From an uncultured Clostridia bacterium (GTDB lineage: Bacteria > Bacillota > Clostridia > TANB77 > CAG-508), in NCBI GenBank assembly GCA_934133005.1, contig CAKPAI010000001.1, positions 411,993 to 475,992 of the forward strand: DNA of 64,000 bases, given 5' to 3'. This document shows positions 26,651 to 37,700 of the stretch, piece by piece. Positions within the stretch are counted from its first letter, which is position 1; each line of letters starts with the position of its first letter. The position numbers and the translations under genes were made by a program. The notes under the pieces are model-generated. The model did not search any database. It saw only the letters and a list, made by a program, of their open reading frames with translations, and was not told the DNA's origin.

Positions 26651-27655
26651 ATGAACAACAAACGGATAAACTATTTGGCAATTGCACTCACAACTAATTG
26701 TAATTATAATTGTTTTTATTGCAAACCAACTGGTGAAAGCATACTTCCTAATGAAAAAGGAACCTTAGATTTTCAAAATTTAAAAAAGATAATTAAAGTT
26801 GCTTACGAACTAGGAATTACCACATTTCGTATCACTGGTGGTGAACCAACTACAGTAAGTTATTTGCCAAATTTAATTTGCTATATAATGGAACTAGGTG
26901 ATAATACAAAAATTCGTTTAAATACAAATGGATATAGACTTGATGATGAAAAATTATTAAATATTATTGAGTTATATAAAGATCAAATGGATATTGTAAT
27001 AAGTGTAGATTCCGTAAGTGAATATATAAATGGTATCCATTATCCTAAATATTTATCACAAAAAGTACAGAATTTAGCAACTGAATTAGTAAAACGAAAA
27101 ATTTCAACAAGATTCAATATCGTAGTAACAAAACAGAATATACGTGAGATTAAAACATTAATTGATAGATCTCTTGCATTAGGTGTGAATATCAAAATAT
27201 TGGATTTAATTATTCGAAACGAGTATTTTGGTACTATCAAAAGTCTTACTGGCAAAGAAGCAATAACGTTTGGAAAAAACTCATATGCACCATTAGAAAG
27301 CATAATAAAATATTTAGAGACAATTTCTGATAATAGCCAGGAAGAGTATCACATGTGGAATACATTTGGTATTCCGAGAAGTGGGTATTTCATTGGAAAT
27401 CAGTGGATTCAAATAAAAGATTCTTCAAGGGGTGCCAAATATTCCAAAGTATGTATTGAAAAATGTCCGTACTATGATTCTTGTAATGAAGGATTATTTA
27501 GCCCGTTTATCTCAGTAGGAGAAATCTTACATCTTTCCGGTTGTAAAAATAAAGATTTGTATTATATTTTAAATGGTAAATCTGAAGCTGAAATAAAAAA
27601 AGCTTTAGATGACATATTAACTTTATTCGAAAATACGGAATTAAAAAAGCATTAA
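26651..27655 (+). CDS. MoaA-like radical SAM protein
   Basis: 334 residues. The cluster motif C-N-Y-N-C-F-Y-C is in 'LTTNCNYNCFYCKPTGES', followed by 'FRITGGEPTTVSYL' (SAM contact) and 'IVISVDSV', as in MoaA. The C-terminal region has further Cys ('VCIEKCPYYDSC', then 'HLSGCKNKD'), which suggests a second iron-sulphur cluster as in MoaA or SPASM proteins. The GTP-binding residues of true MoaA cannot be confirmed and no molybdopterin genes are near, so the reaction is open. ATG 26651 has AAAGGATGG upstream; a longer frame from 26612 lacks one. Confidence 0.82.
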   Translation: MNNKRINYLAIALTTNCNYNCFYCKPTGESILPNEKGTLDFQNLKKIIKVAYELGITTFRITGGEPTTVSYLPNLICYIMELGDNTKIRLNTNGYRLDDEKLLNIIELYKDQMDIVISVDSVSEYINGIHYPKYLSQKVQNLATELVKRKISTRFNIVVTKQNIREIKTLIDRSLALGVNIKILDLIIRNEYFGTIKSLTGKEAITFGKNSYAPLESIIKYLETISDNSQEEYHMWNTFGIPRSGYFIGNQWIQIKDSSRGAKYSKVCIEKCPYYDSCNEGLFSPFISVGEILHLSGCKNKDLYYILNGKSEAEIKKALDDILTLFENTELKKH

Positions 27656-27663
27656 CCATCAAA

Positions 27664-27690
27664 AGAGCAAGCCAAAATCTGGCTTGCTCT
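27664..27690 (+). terminator. Hairpin after the radical SAM gene
   Basis: Perfect 11-bp stem AGAGCAAGCCA/TGGCTTGCTCT. T's follow only after 14 bases, so termination may be imperfect. Confidence 0.6.
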
Positions 27691-27715
27691 AATTTCGTCA
27701 CTTTTTTAAATCACC

Positions 27716-27745
27716 AAAAAAACAAGCCCAGCTAGGCTTGTTTTT
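27716..27745. terminator. Two-way terminator before the fic stop
   Basis: AAAACAAGCC/GGCTTGTTTT stem around CAGCTA with A's left and T's right, between convergent genes. Confidence 0.75.
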
Positions 27746-28424
27746 ATTCTGTATATCCAAATTTTTTCATTCTTTCTTTTTCACTCTCTGATAATTCTTC
27801 TAACCATATTGAAAATTGCTTATAATCTTCATTTCTTAAAAATTCAAAGTATTTTACTCTATCCTCTTTTGCTATAACAACAGGTGGTAAATCATTTTTT
27901 AGCAATTCATAATTTATAAGCAATCTACCTGTTCTACCATTACCATCTTCAAAAGGATGTATTTTTTCAAATTCAATATGATATTTTGCAATTTTCTCAA
28001 ATATTTCTTGATTATCATTATTATAATTATATACAAAATAATTCATTAAATTTGGTATTTTCTCTGGTTCTGGTGGTATATGATCACTTCCTTGAATAAA
28101 CACCTGTATTTTTCTAAATCCTTGAGTTTCTTTTATATTTTTATTTATAGTTTCATTGATTTCTTTTATTAATCGCTCATCAAATTCTGCATTGCCTTGC
28201 AAGTTTTTAAAAACAAGTTCTAATGCGTTTTTATGATTAATTGCTTCATATATTTCTCTCGGTTCTTTTCCATCAATTTTAAAACTATTATCATTATATA
28301 AAATTGCATAAGTTTCAGCATAAGTAAGCGTATTTCCTTCAATAGCATTTGAATGATATGTACTTCTAGTGACAAAATCTTCTACATATTTTACATTACT
28401 TGTTATAAACTCTAGGATACTCAT
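27744..28424 (-). CDS. Fic-domain protein with N-terminal inhibitory motif (class II)
   Basis: 226 residues. The catalytic motif HPFEDGNGRTGR is complete (156-167: His156, the phosphate-binding GNG and both Arg), so the protein should transfer AMP (or another NMP) to a target. The N-terminus carries S25-N-A-I-E29-G30, the (S/T)xxxE(G/N) inhibitory helix that blocks ATP binding in class II Fic proteins, so activity is expected to be self-restrained. I start at ATG 28424 with GGAGAG upstream, not at the TTG five codons earlier. No separate antitoxin gene lies next to it. The target is unknown. Confidence 0.9.
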   Translation of the reverse strand: MSILEFITSNVKYVEDFVTRSTYHSNAIEGNTLTYAETYAILYNDNSFKIDGKEPREIYEAINHKNALELVFKNLQGNAEFDERLIKEINETINKNIKETQGFRKIQVFIQGSDHIPPEPEKIPNLMNYFVYNYNNDNQEIFEKIAKYHIEFEKIHPFEDGNGRTGRLLINYELLKNDLPPVVIAKEDRVKYFEFLRNEDYKQFSIWLEELSESEKERMKKFGYTE

Positions 28425-28502
28425 ATATTTTCTCTCCAATATAATTATAATTTATATTACCATATTATATTTCTATGTGCAATAGAATCAATTATAAAAA
28501 TA

Positions 28503-28525
28503 GAGTAGAAAATAATTTTCTACTC
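28503..28525 (-). terminator. Terminator of tRNA-Pro
   Basis: GAGTAGAAAAT/ATTTTCTACTC inverted repeat with almost no loop if fully paired; T-rich DNA follows on the minus strand. Confidence 0.55.
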
Positions 28526-28532
28526 AAAAATA

Positions 28533-28608
28533 TGGTCGAGGTGACAGGGATCGAACCTGCGACCTCATGGTCCCAAACCACGCGCGCTACCAACTGCGCT
28601 ACACCTCG
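28533..28608 (-). tRNA. tRNA-Pro (TGG)
   Basis: Cloverleaf with acceptor CGAGGTG/CACCTCG, anticodon TGG in loop TTTGGGA, encoded CCA. Confidence 0.95.
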
Positions 28609-28638
28609 AAATAAATACTTTATTAAAAGTACTTATTT

Positions 28639-28667
28639 AATATACCACACTTTTTATATGATTTCAA
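28639..28667 (-). promoter_or_regulatory. Promoter of tRNA-Pro
   Basis: Minus strand TTGAAA (28667-28662), 17 bases, TATATT (28644-28639), just beyond the htrA stop. Confidence 0.65.
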
Positions 28668-28686
28668 GATTTTTTCGTTATTTTTT

Positions 28687-29829
28687 TTATTTTTTTGCAA
28701 GTTTTATTTCAACTTCATATTCTTTATTATCTCGCAAATATTTAATTCTTACATTATCTCCTACTTTTTTTGAATAAATATACGTTCTTAATTCACTCAT
28801 CTTATCTATCATAATGTCATCTATCTGTAATATGATGTCTCCTTCTTCAAGTCCTGCTTTACTAGCTGGTGAATTTTTATTTACACTTGTTATAAATATC
28901 CCACTATCTAACTCTTTATTTAAACCTATCTCTGATTTCAAATATGGAATTATATTCTTATCATAAGCAAATACTCCAAGAGTTGCTTGTGTATATTCTC
29001 CTTCTTCTGTAAAACTTTTTATTATTGGCTTTATTATATCTATTGGAATTGCAAATCCTATACCTTCTGCTGAGGTTATTTTTACTGAATTTATTCCTAT
29101 TACATTTCCACTTTCATCAATTAGTGGTCCTCCACTATTTCCTGGATTTATTGTGGCGTCAGTTTGAATTAAATCTTCCATATAACTTGTTTTATTTTCT
29201 TCTTCAATCTTTATTGTTCTATTTATTCCACTTATTATTCCTGCAGTTACGGTTCTCTGAAATTCAAATCCTATTGGATTTCCTATTGCATAAACTTTTT
29301 GTGCAATTTTGTTTTGTTCTGAGTTTCCTAATTTCACAAATGGAAGCCCAATCATATTTATTTTAATTATGCTAACATCAATATCTTCATCAGACCATAC
29401 AACTTTAGCTTCAAAACTTCTTCCATCTTCCAATGTCACATAGCAAATTGAATTCTTAGAACCTGAAACATGTTGATTTGTCACTATATATCCATTTTCA
29501 GACACAATAAATCCTGTACCTAATCCTAATTCTTCACTTCCATTATTTAAAAATATTGTATTTCCCCTACTTTTAATTTTGGATATTCCAACTACTGCTT
29601 CCGTCACATCTTCTATTGACACAGTTTTTTCATTATCTTTATTTTCTACTATCTCATTAGAGCTCGTTCTTTTTGTTTCATACACAGTACTATTTCCGTA
29701 ATCTTGTTCTACTTTTATTGATATGTATAAACAATATGCTAAAACTAAAAAAGAAATTATTAATATTACAATTGCAATTCCTTCAAGTAATCTAAAAAAT
29801 CCCCATTTTTTACTTGCATGATTTTCCAT
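28687..29829 (-). CDS. htrA: HtrA/DegP-type membrane-anchored serine protease
   Basis: 380 residues: one membrane helix (about 15-38), a trypsin-like domain with catalytic H120 ('VTNQHVSG'), D151 ('DEDIDVSII') and S232 ('NPGNSGGPLID'), and one PDZ domain (about 285-370, 'DSGIFITSVNKNSPASKAGLEEGDIILQID'). The protease faces outward and degrades or checks misfolded exported proteins. Monocistronic. It is divergent from the acyl-CoA synthetase/NRPS operon, sharing a 190-base gap. A host for the predicted peptide-aldehyde product would need protection of its own proteases, but a serine protease neighbour may be chance. Confidence 0.93.
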   Translation of the reverse strand: MENHASKKWGFFRLLEGIAIVILIISFLVLAYCLYISIKVEQDYGNSTVYETKRTSSNEIVENKDNEKTVSIEDVTEAVVGISKIKSRGNTIFLNNGSEELGLGTGFIVSENGYIVTNQHVSGSKNSICYVTLEDGRSFEAKVVWSDEDIDVSIIKINMIGLPFVKLGNSEQNKIAQKVYAIGNPIGFEFQRTVTAGIISGINRTIKIEEENKTSYMEDLIQTDATINPGNSGGPLIDESGNVIGINSVKITSAEGIGFAIPIDIIKPIIKSFTEEGEYTQATLGVFAYDKNIIPYLKSEIGLNKELDSGIFITSVNKNSPASKAGLEEGDIILQIDDIMIDKMSELRTYIYSKKVGDNVRIKYLRDNKEYEVEIKLAKK

Positions 29830-29970
29830 TTTCTTCCGCCTTTCTTACTTTTATTGATTCTTTCCATTCTCCCAAAATATATACTAAAAATGTTAATTTG
29901 TTTTCCAAAAGTATTTGTCGAATATTGTCATATATACTCGCTTTTTTATCAAACTATTTTTCCCAAACTA

Positions 29971-29999
29971 TTGAAAATAGCCATTTGTAATGTTAAAAT
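29971..29999 (+). promoter_or_regulatory. Extended -10 promoter of the acyl-CoA synthetase/NRPS operon
   Basis: TTGAAA (29971-29976), 17 bases, TGTTAAAAT (extended TG, -10 box TAAAAT at 29994-29999). The start codon follows about 20 bases later. Confidence 0.65.
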
Positions 30000-30020
30000 A
30001 AGTTTTATAGGAGAATTGTT

Positions 30021-31703
30021 ATGCAAAAAAATAAAATTTATGAAGAAAAAAGTTGTAATAATTTCAGAGAACTAATTGATATAACAACTGCTCAATTTAA
30101 AGATGAAATCGCTTTTTCTATAAAAATAAATAAAAAAATTAAAGATATAACTTTTAATGAATTTAAAAATACAGTCCAAAGTTTAGGTGAAGGCCTACTT
30201 AATTTAGGACTATCAAATAAAAAAATTGCACTTTTATCACCTGATAGATATGAATGGTGTTGCAGTTATTTTGCTATTGCGACTTCTGGTAATATAATCG
30301 TACCACTAGATGCAATGCTACCTCATGCCGAACTATTAAGACTTATAAAAGAAAGCAAAGTAGATGCTATAATATTTGATAAAAAATTTTCTAGTTTAGT
30401 TGAGGATATAACTTTTGTACAATATTTAATATGTATGGATTATTCAGAAAATAAAGACAATGTTTTATCCTACCAAAATATTGTTCATTCTGGTAAGAAA
30501 CTTTTATCTTCACCAAACTCAAAATATAAAAAGATTATAATTGATAATGATAAATTATCAGTACTTATATATACATCCGGAACAACCAGTAACCCTAAGG
30601 CTGTAATGCTTTCACAAAAAAATATTTGTTCAAATGTATCTGCTATGACAACCTTAATAAAAAAAGAACCTAATGATAGTATTCTGGTATTTCTACCTTT
30701 ACATCATACTTTAGCTTGTACAGCAAGTTTTCTATTTTGTTATTATATAGGATTTAGATTATGTTTTGCTGATAGTATAAAAGATATTGGTAAAAATCTA
30801 AAAGAATATAACATTAGTGGTTTAGTTTGTGTGCCAGCAGTTTTGGAACTTATTTATAAGCAAATAATTAAGGGTGTTAAAAAGTCTGGAAAATATATTC
30901 CTTTTAAAATATTATGTGGAATTTCAAACTTTTTAATGTTCTTCCATATAGATTTAAGACGAAAATTATTCAAAGAAGTTTTAAATAATATTAGTCCTAA
31001 TATGAGAACTATCATCTATGGTTCTGCCGCAACAGATTCAAAAGTAATACATTTATTTAATACTATTGGAATTGATATGTTGCAAGGATATGGTCTTACT
31101 GAAACAGCTCCAGTTATTTCATGTGAAAGTGATAAATATCATAAAGAAACTGGTTCTTCTGGATTTCCACTATATAATGAAGAAATAAAAATTGACTCCA
31201 AAAACGGTGAAAAAATTGGTGAAATTTTAGTAAAGGGGCCTAATATCATGTTAGGCTACTACAATAATAAAGCTGAAACAGATAAAGTTTTTAAAGATGG
31301 CTGGTTCTGTACTGGTGATTTAGGATACCTTGGAAAAGATGGTAGCTTATTCGTTACAGGTAGAAAAAAAGATTTAATAGTTCTATCTAATGGAAAAAAT
31401 GTATTTCCAGAAGAATTAGAAGCTCTTTTAAATAAAATAGAATTAGTATCAGAAAGTATGATTTATGAAAAGGATGATAAAATTTTAGCAAAAATTGTAT
31501 ATTCTAAAGAAACTGCAGAACATTTACATTTGACTTATGATGAAATATATAAAGAAATTGATGCTAAAATAAAAAATATCAATAAAAATTTACCTGTTTA
31601 TAAATATATTCGAGAATTTTCTCTAACAGATAAACCTTTAATAAAAACAACTACTCAAAAGATAAAAAGACATGAAGAAATGAAACAAATAAATAATTCC
31701 TAG
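30021..31703 (+). CDS. Acyl-CoA synthetase/AMP-binding enzyme of the NRPS locus
   Basis: 560 residues of the long-chain fatty-acid:CoA ligase kind. ATP loop 'YTSGTTSNPKAVMLS' (the usual G-x-PKG reads S-N-PKA), 'YGLTETAPV' (A5), 'GWFCTGDLGYLGKDG' (A7), 'GRKKDLIVLSNGKNVFPEELE' (A8) and a late Lys ('TQKIKRHE'). It should activate a carboxylic acid as adenylate and pass it to CoA. Its place as first gene, 37 bases before an NRPS that opens with a condensation domain, suggests that it supplies the acyl group for the N-terminus of the peptide. GGAG lies seven bases before the ATG. The chain length is not predictable. Confidence 0.85.
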   Translation: MQKNKIYEEKSCNNFRELIDITTAQFKDEIAFSIKINKKIKDITFNEFKNTVQSLGEGLLNLGLSNKKIALLSPDRYEWCCSYFAIATSGNIIVPLDAMLPHAELLRLIKESKVDAIIFDKKFSSLVEDITFVQYLICMDYSENKDNVLSYQNIVHSGKKLLSSPNSKYKKIIIDNDKLSVLIYTSGTTSNPKAVMLSQKNICSNVSAMTTLIKKEPNDSILVFLPLHHTLACTASFLFCYYIGFRLCFADSIKDIGKNLKEYNISGLVCVPAVLELIYKQIIKGVKKSGKYIPFKILCGISNFLMFFHIDLRRKLFKEVLNNISPNMRTIIYGSAATDSKVIHLFNTIGIDMLQGYGLTETAPVISCESDKYHKETGSSGFPLYNEEIKIDSKNGEKIGEILVKGPNIMLGYYNNKAETDKVFKDGWFCTGDLGYLGKDGSLFVTGRKKDLIVLSNGKNVFPEELEALLNKIELVSESMIYEKDDKILAKIVYSKETAEHLHLTYDEIYKEIDAKIKNINKNLPVYKYIREFSLTDKPLIKTTTQKIKRHEEMKQINNS

Positions 31704-31740
31704 GAAAGGCTATGCTCTTTAGCATAGAGTAGTTTTGAGT
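31702..31740 (+). promoter_or_regulatory. Hairpin between a purine-rich site and the NRPS start
   Basis: AGGAAAGG (31702-31709) is followed directly by a perfect hairpin CTATGCT-CTTT-AGCATAG (31710-31727) and then 13 bases to the ATG at 31741. In linear form the purine site is too far (about 31 bases) from the ATG; folding would bring it to a workable distance. Confidence 0.45.
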
Positions 31741-34700
31741 ATGCAGAATTTAAATGAACCATTATTTGATTTAACAAATCCACAAATGAACATTTGGACA
31801 ACAGAACAATATTACAACAATACATCCGTAAATAATGTTGGAGGTACTGTTCTGTTAAAAACAAAATTAGATTTTAGTATTTTAAAGCAAGCCGTTACAA
31901 ATGTGCTTAGAAATAACGATAATTTTCATATTCATATAGCTAAAAATTCAACAAAAGTTCAACAATACTTCAAATATGAATACTACGAACCTGAAATTAT
32001 AGAAGTTAAAAATTCTAAAGAATTACACAAAGTTGAAACAAAACTTTGTGTAAAGAATTTTGACTTATGTTCTGACAAAAATTTATTCGAAACAAAAATA
32101 TTTAAGCTTCCAAACAATTTTGGTGGTGTTATTGTTGTCATGCACCACATTATATCTGATTCTTGGACATTGGGTCTTTACTGTAAAGAAATTGTAAATG
32201 AATATCAGTTACTACTAGAGAAAAATAAATCTCAGTCTAGTAGTTCTTTAAATCCCACTTTTTCATATCTTAATTTCATAAAAGAAGAAAATGATTATTT
32301 AAATAGTTCTGCATTTCAAAAAGACCAATCTTATTGGAATAGTATTTTTGAAACCGTTCCAGAAATTGCAACTATTCCTTCTACTGTAAAAAAAGAAGAG
32401 CATAAGATTTCTTGTGTAGCTTCTAGAGCAAATTTTGACCTATCTTCTCAAATGACGTCAAATATACTTAACTACTGCAAATCACATAAAATTTCAGCCT
32501 ATAATTTCCTTATGGCAATATACTCTCTTTACATAGGAAGAGTGTCAAATCTTAATGATTTTGTTGTAGGCACACCGATTTTAAATAGATTAAATTATTT
32601 AGACAAACAAACAAATGGTATGTTTGTTAGCACCATTCCTTTGCGTATAAATATTGATGATAATTCTTCATTTTTAGAATTTTCTAAATCTATTGGCTCA
32701 TCATGTTTTAGTATGTTAAGACATCAAAGATATCCATATCAGAAGTTATTATCTGATTTACGAAAGAAAAATTCAACTATTCCAAATTTATATAACATAA
32801 TATTATCTTATCAAATTACTTCTACTGTAAATGATAAAATTGATTGCGAATCACATTGGATTTTTAATGAAAATTGCGCTGATGATTTGCAAATTCATAT
32901 AGTAGATTATAATAATTCTGGTAGACTTAGTATTTTATATGATTATAAGGAACAAAAATATGTAAAGCAAGAAATATCTCAACTACACTCTCGTATTTGT
33001 CACATTATTGAACAAGTATTATCAAATGATAAAATTGCTCTAAAGGATATTGATATAATAACTCCTGAAGAAAAATCTCAAATACTTTATGAGTTCAATA
33101 ATACAAAAACTATTTATCCTAGAGATATGACTGTAATAGATTTATTTGAAAAACAAGTTTTAGAAACTCCTGATAAAATTGCTATTGTTTTTGAAAATAC
33201 TAGTTTAACTTATTTTGACTTGAATAAAAAAGCAAACCAATTAGCTTATGTACTATTAAAAAATAATGTAAAACCAAATGACATAGTTGGAATATTTTTA
33301 GATAAATCATTAGAAATGATTGTCTCTATATTAGCCATATTAAAATGCGGAGCAATATATCTTCCTATTGATATAACATATCCTGAATCTCGTATTAGTT
33401 ATATGCTTCAAAATTCAAAGACTAATATCATTCTTTCAGATAACATTAATAAATCTAATTTTACATTAGATTTACCTGTTATAAATGTATCTCTTTCCGA
33501 AGATATATACAACTCAAGTTATTATCAAAACACAAATCATTCATTTGATGCAACCATGCCTGCTTATATAATGTACACTTCTGGTTCTACCGGTACTCCA
33601 AAAGGAGTCGTTGTAAATAACAGAAATATCATTCGACTAGTAAAAAATACTAATTATATACATTTTGAAGATACTGATCATATTCTTCAAACAGGCTCAA
33701 TTGTTTTCGATGCTTGTACTTTTGAAATATGGAGTGCCTTATTAAATGGGATTTCATTATACATTATAAAAAAAGACTCTCTACTTAATGCCCATCTATT
33801 GAAAAATTATATTAGGCAAAACGATATTTCTATATTATGGCTTACTGCACCACTATTCAATACATTATGCGAAGATGATCCAAGCATATTTGACAGTGTA
33901 AAATATTTATTAACTGGTGGAGATGTATTATCTCCAAAACATATAAATAAAGTAAAAAAATATAATCCTAATTTAACAATTATAAATGGCTATGGTCCAA
34001 CAGAAAACACAACATTTTCTTGTTGTTTTGAAATATGTAAAAATTATAATGATAATATTCCAATTGGAAAACCAATTGCAAATTCAACTTGCTATGTCGT
34101 ATCTACTAACGGAAAACTTCAGCCAATTGGAATTCCTGGTGAATTATGGGTTGGTGGCGACGGTGTTTCAGCTGGTTATCTGAATAATTCAGAATTAACT
34201 AATCAGAAGTTTATAACAAACTTTTTTGACAATGATCGAATCTATAAAACCGGAGATTTGGTAAAATGGCTACCTGACGGCAATATTGAATTCATTGGCA
34301 GAATAGACAATCAAGTAAAAATTAGAGGTTTTAGAGTAGAATTAAATGAAGTAAACAATAGAATTACTGAATATGAAAATGTAAAAGCAAGTTACACTAC
34401 TACTTACATACATAATAATGAAAAAACAATTTGTAGTTATGTTATATTTAAAGGCGATAACGATACAACTGAATTAAAACAATTTTTAAAAAAATCTCTT
34501 CCTATATATATGATTCCAACATATATAGTATCACTAAAAAGTTTTCCTTTAAATGCAAATGGAAAAATTAATAAAGCTTTACTACCTGCCCCATCTATAA
34601 AATCAAGTACTGGTTTTATCATGCCTAGAAATAAAGTTGATAAAGCTTTAATCCGTATGCTAAAAAATAACTTAAATTTAACAAGTATAAATTTAACAGA

Positions 34701-37700
34701 TTCTTTTGTAGAACTTGGTGGTGATTCATTATCTGCAATTACCCTAATAGCTGAAATTGAAAATAAATTTCATATTCAACTACATATAAAAGATCTATTA
34801 ACTATGTCTAGCATATTAGAAATTTCAGACTATATTTCTAATACTACTTCTAATGCTAAAGTATCTTATGTAACAAAGGCTACTCCACAAGAGTATTATC
34901 CTTTATCTTCAGCTCAAAAGAGAATTTATTATGCTTGCAAAATAATTGGAGAAAATTCAACTATTTATAATACTCCTTGTGCATTACTAATTGATTCAAT
35001 ACTAGATGCAGATAAAGTAGAAAAAATATTTAATAAAATTATAAAAAAACAAACTAGTTTTAGAACTGTATTTTGTTTAAATAATAATGAAATTAAGCAG
35101 AAAATTGTTGATAATATAGAACTTTCTATTCCTATTTTTAACAATTCTGAATCAGATATAGATAAAATCTTACAAAACTTTACAAAGCCATTTGATTTAG
35201 AAAAAGCACCTTTAATAAGAATAGAACTACACTATTTAAACAATTTAAAAACACTTCTTTTAATCGACTCTCACCATATTATAGTTGATGGAGTCTCGAT
35301 AAATATATTGTTAAATGAATTTTTCTCTGAATATAATAATAATTCAGAAGAAAAAATCCCTTTGAAATATACGGATTATGCCGTTTGGGAAAACAAATAC
35401 TTAGAAAGTGATGAGTATAAAAAGAATGAAGATTATTGGATAAATAGATTTAAAGATTATAGTTTTGAGTCTCTAAATCTACCTTATGATTATACAATAC
35501 CAGCCAATAGAACTTACATTGGTGAAAAAATATCTTCTTCTATTTCAGATGATATATTTAATAGTGTATCAGATATTGCTAAACGTTTCAAAATCTCAAA
35601 TTACACAGTATTTTTAGTGGCATTATATATTTGTTTATATAAATATACTAAACAAGCAGATATTGTTATAGGTAGTCCTGTTGCTAATAGAAGTATGTTA
35701 AAAAACAATAACATTATTGGTATGTTTGTAAACAACTTAGCATTTAGAGCAAAAATATTACCTGATCAGACAGTTTCTAAATTTTTAAAATATGTAAACG
35801 ACTTAATATTACAAGATTTAGATAATCAGTGTTATCCTTATGACCATCTAATAAAAAAATTACATTTATCGGCAGATAATTCTAAAAATCCACTATTTGA
35901 TATTATGTTTTCTTATCAAAACCAATCTGACAATCTTAATTTACCAGAGGATGTACATTATTTGCCGGTTGATACCAAAACATCAAAATTTAATATAACA
36001 TTAGAAATTGTTCCTAAAACACAACAAATAAATATCGAATATAGAACAGATTTATTTAAAAAAGAAACTATCGTTAATTTTTCTGAGCATTATCTATTTG
36101 TTTTAAAACAACTTTTAAACAATTCTGAAATATCAGTAAATGACATAAAAATCATTACTCCATCAGAACAAGAAACTTTAAATAAATTCAATGATACCTT
36201 AGGAGAATTCGACCATTCACCTTTCTGCAAATTATTTGAAAAACAAGTTCAGAAAACTCCTAAAAATATTGCCGTAGTATGTGATAATAAAATACTTACT
36301 TATGATGAACTTAATAAAAGGTCTAACAGCTTAGCTAATTATCTAATATCTCATGGTATAAAAAACAATGATATTGTTGCAATAATGACAAATAGATCAT
36401 TAGAGACAATTATATGCATGCTTGCAATTTTAAAAGCTGGTGGAGCCTTTTTAAACATTGATCCTACATATCCAATTGAAAGAACGCAATATTATATATC
36501 TGATAGTAATATTCAATATGTGCTTACGCAAAGTTCTTTACGTGAAAAAGTTGCTAATATAAAAAATATTATAGAAATAGATCTCGGCAGTAATATTTAT
36601 ACAAAAAATTTCCATAACCCAGATGTTAACATTCATGAACAAGATTTATCTTATATAATTTATACTTCTGGTTCTACTGGAACCCCTAAAGGCGTAATGC
36701 TAAGCCAAATTGGACTTTCTAATATGGTACAAGCAATGTCGAAGGTACTTGATTACTTGAAAGATGGCCCAAATCATGCAATAGCATCTGTTACATCTAC
36801 ACCTTTTGATATATTTGTTTATGAAATAGTCGTTTCTCTTGCACATGGTATGAAAGTTGTTATGGCCAATAATGCAGAACATAGAAACCCTAAATTACTT
36901 GATGCTTTAATAAAAAAATATGATGTAGATGTAATGACTGTTACTCCTAGTTTGATGAAAATAAATTATGACAATAGAGAACCCGATACTGCACTTGCAA
37001 ATGTTAAAAATATGGTATTTGGTGGAGAACCTTTACCTGAAAAATTTGTAAAAGATTTAAAAGCTTTATCAGATGATATTACAATATACAATATTTATGG
37101 TCCAAGTGAAATTACAGTTTTGTCAAATGTTCAAAACTTAGATGGAGAAAAGGAAATCACAGTTGGTCCTCCAATCATGAACACACAAATACATATATTG
37201 GATTCAAATATGAAACAAGTTCCAATCGGTGTAGTCGGAGAAATATATATTGCTGGAATTCAAGTCGGAAAAGGATATATTGGAAAAACAGAACTTACAA
37301 ATCATAGATTTTTAAAGAATCCTTTTGGTCCTGGTAAAATATATAAATCTGGTGATATTGGTAGATGGACATTTGATGGAAAAGTTCAATGTTTAGGTAG
37401 AATAGATAATCAAATAAAATTAAGAGGACTTCGTATAGAACTTTCTGAAATAGAAGATGAAATTTCAAAAATGCCTGGAGTGTCTTCTTGCGTAGTAAAT
37501 AAAATTACTTTAGATAATAAAGAATGTTTATGTGCTTATTACGTATGTAGCTTAGATTTAACAGAAAATCAAATAAAAGAAAACCTTCGAAAGTTTTTAC
37601 CTCACTACATGATTCCAACACATATAGTTAAACTAGATGCAATGCCTTACACTATTAACAGAAAAATCGATAGAAAAGCATTACCTTTACCTAAAGTAAC

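Noticed and set aside
26651..27655. Assignment of the radical SAM gene as moaA
   Set aside because: No molybdopterin genes are near and the MoaA GTP-binding arginines could not be confirmed.
28475..28777. Plus-strand frame with VTGIEPATSWSQTTRATNCATP-like text
   Set aside because: Antisense translation of tRNA-Pro(TGG).
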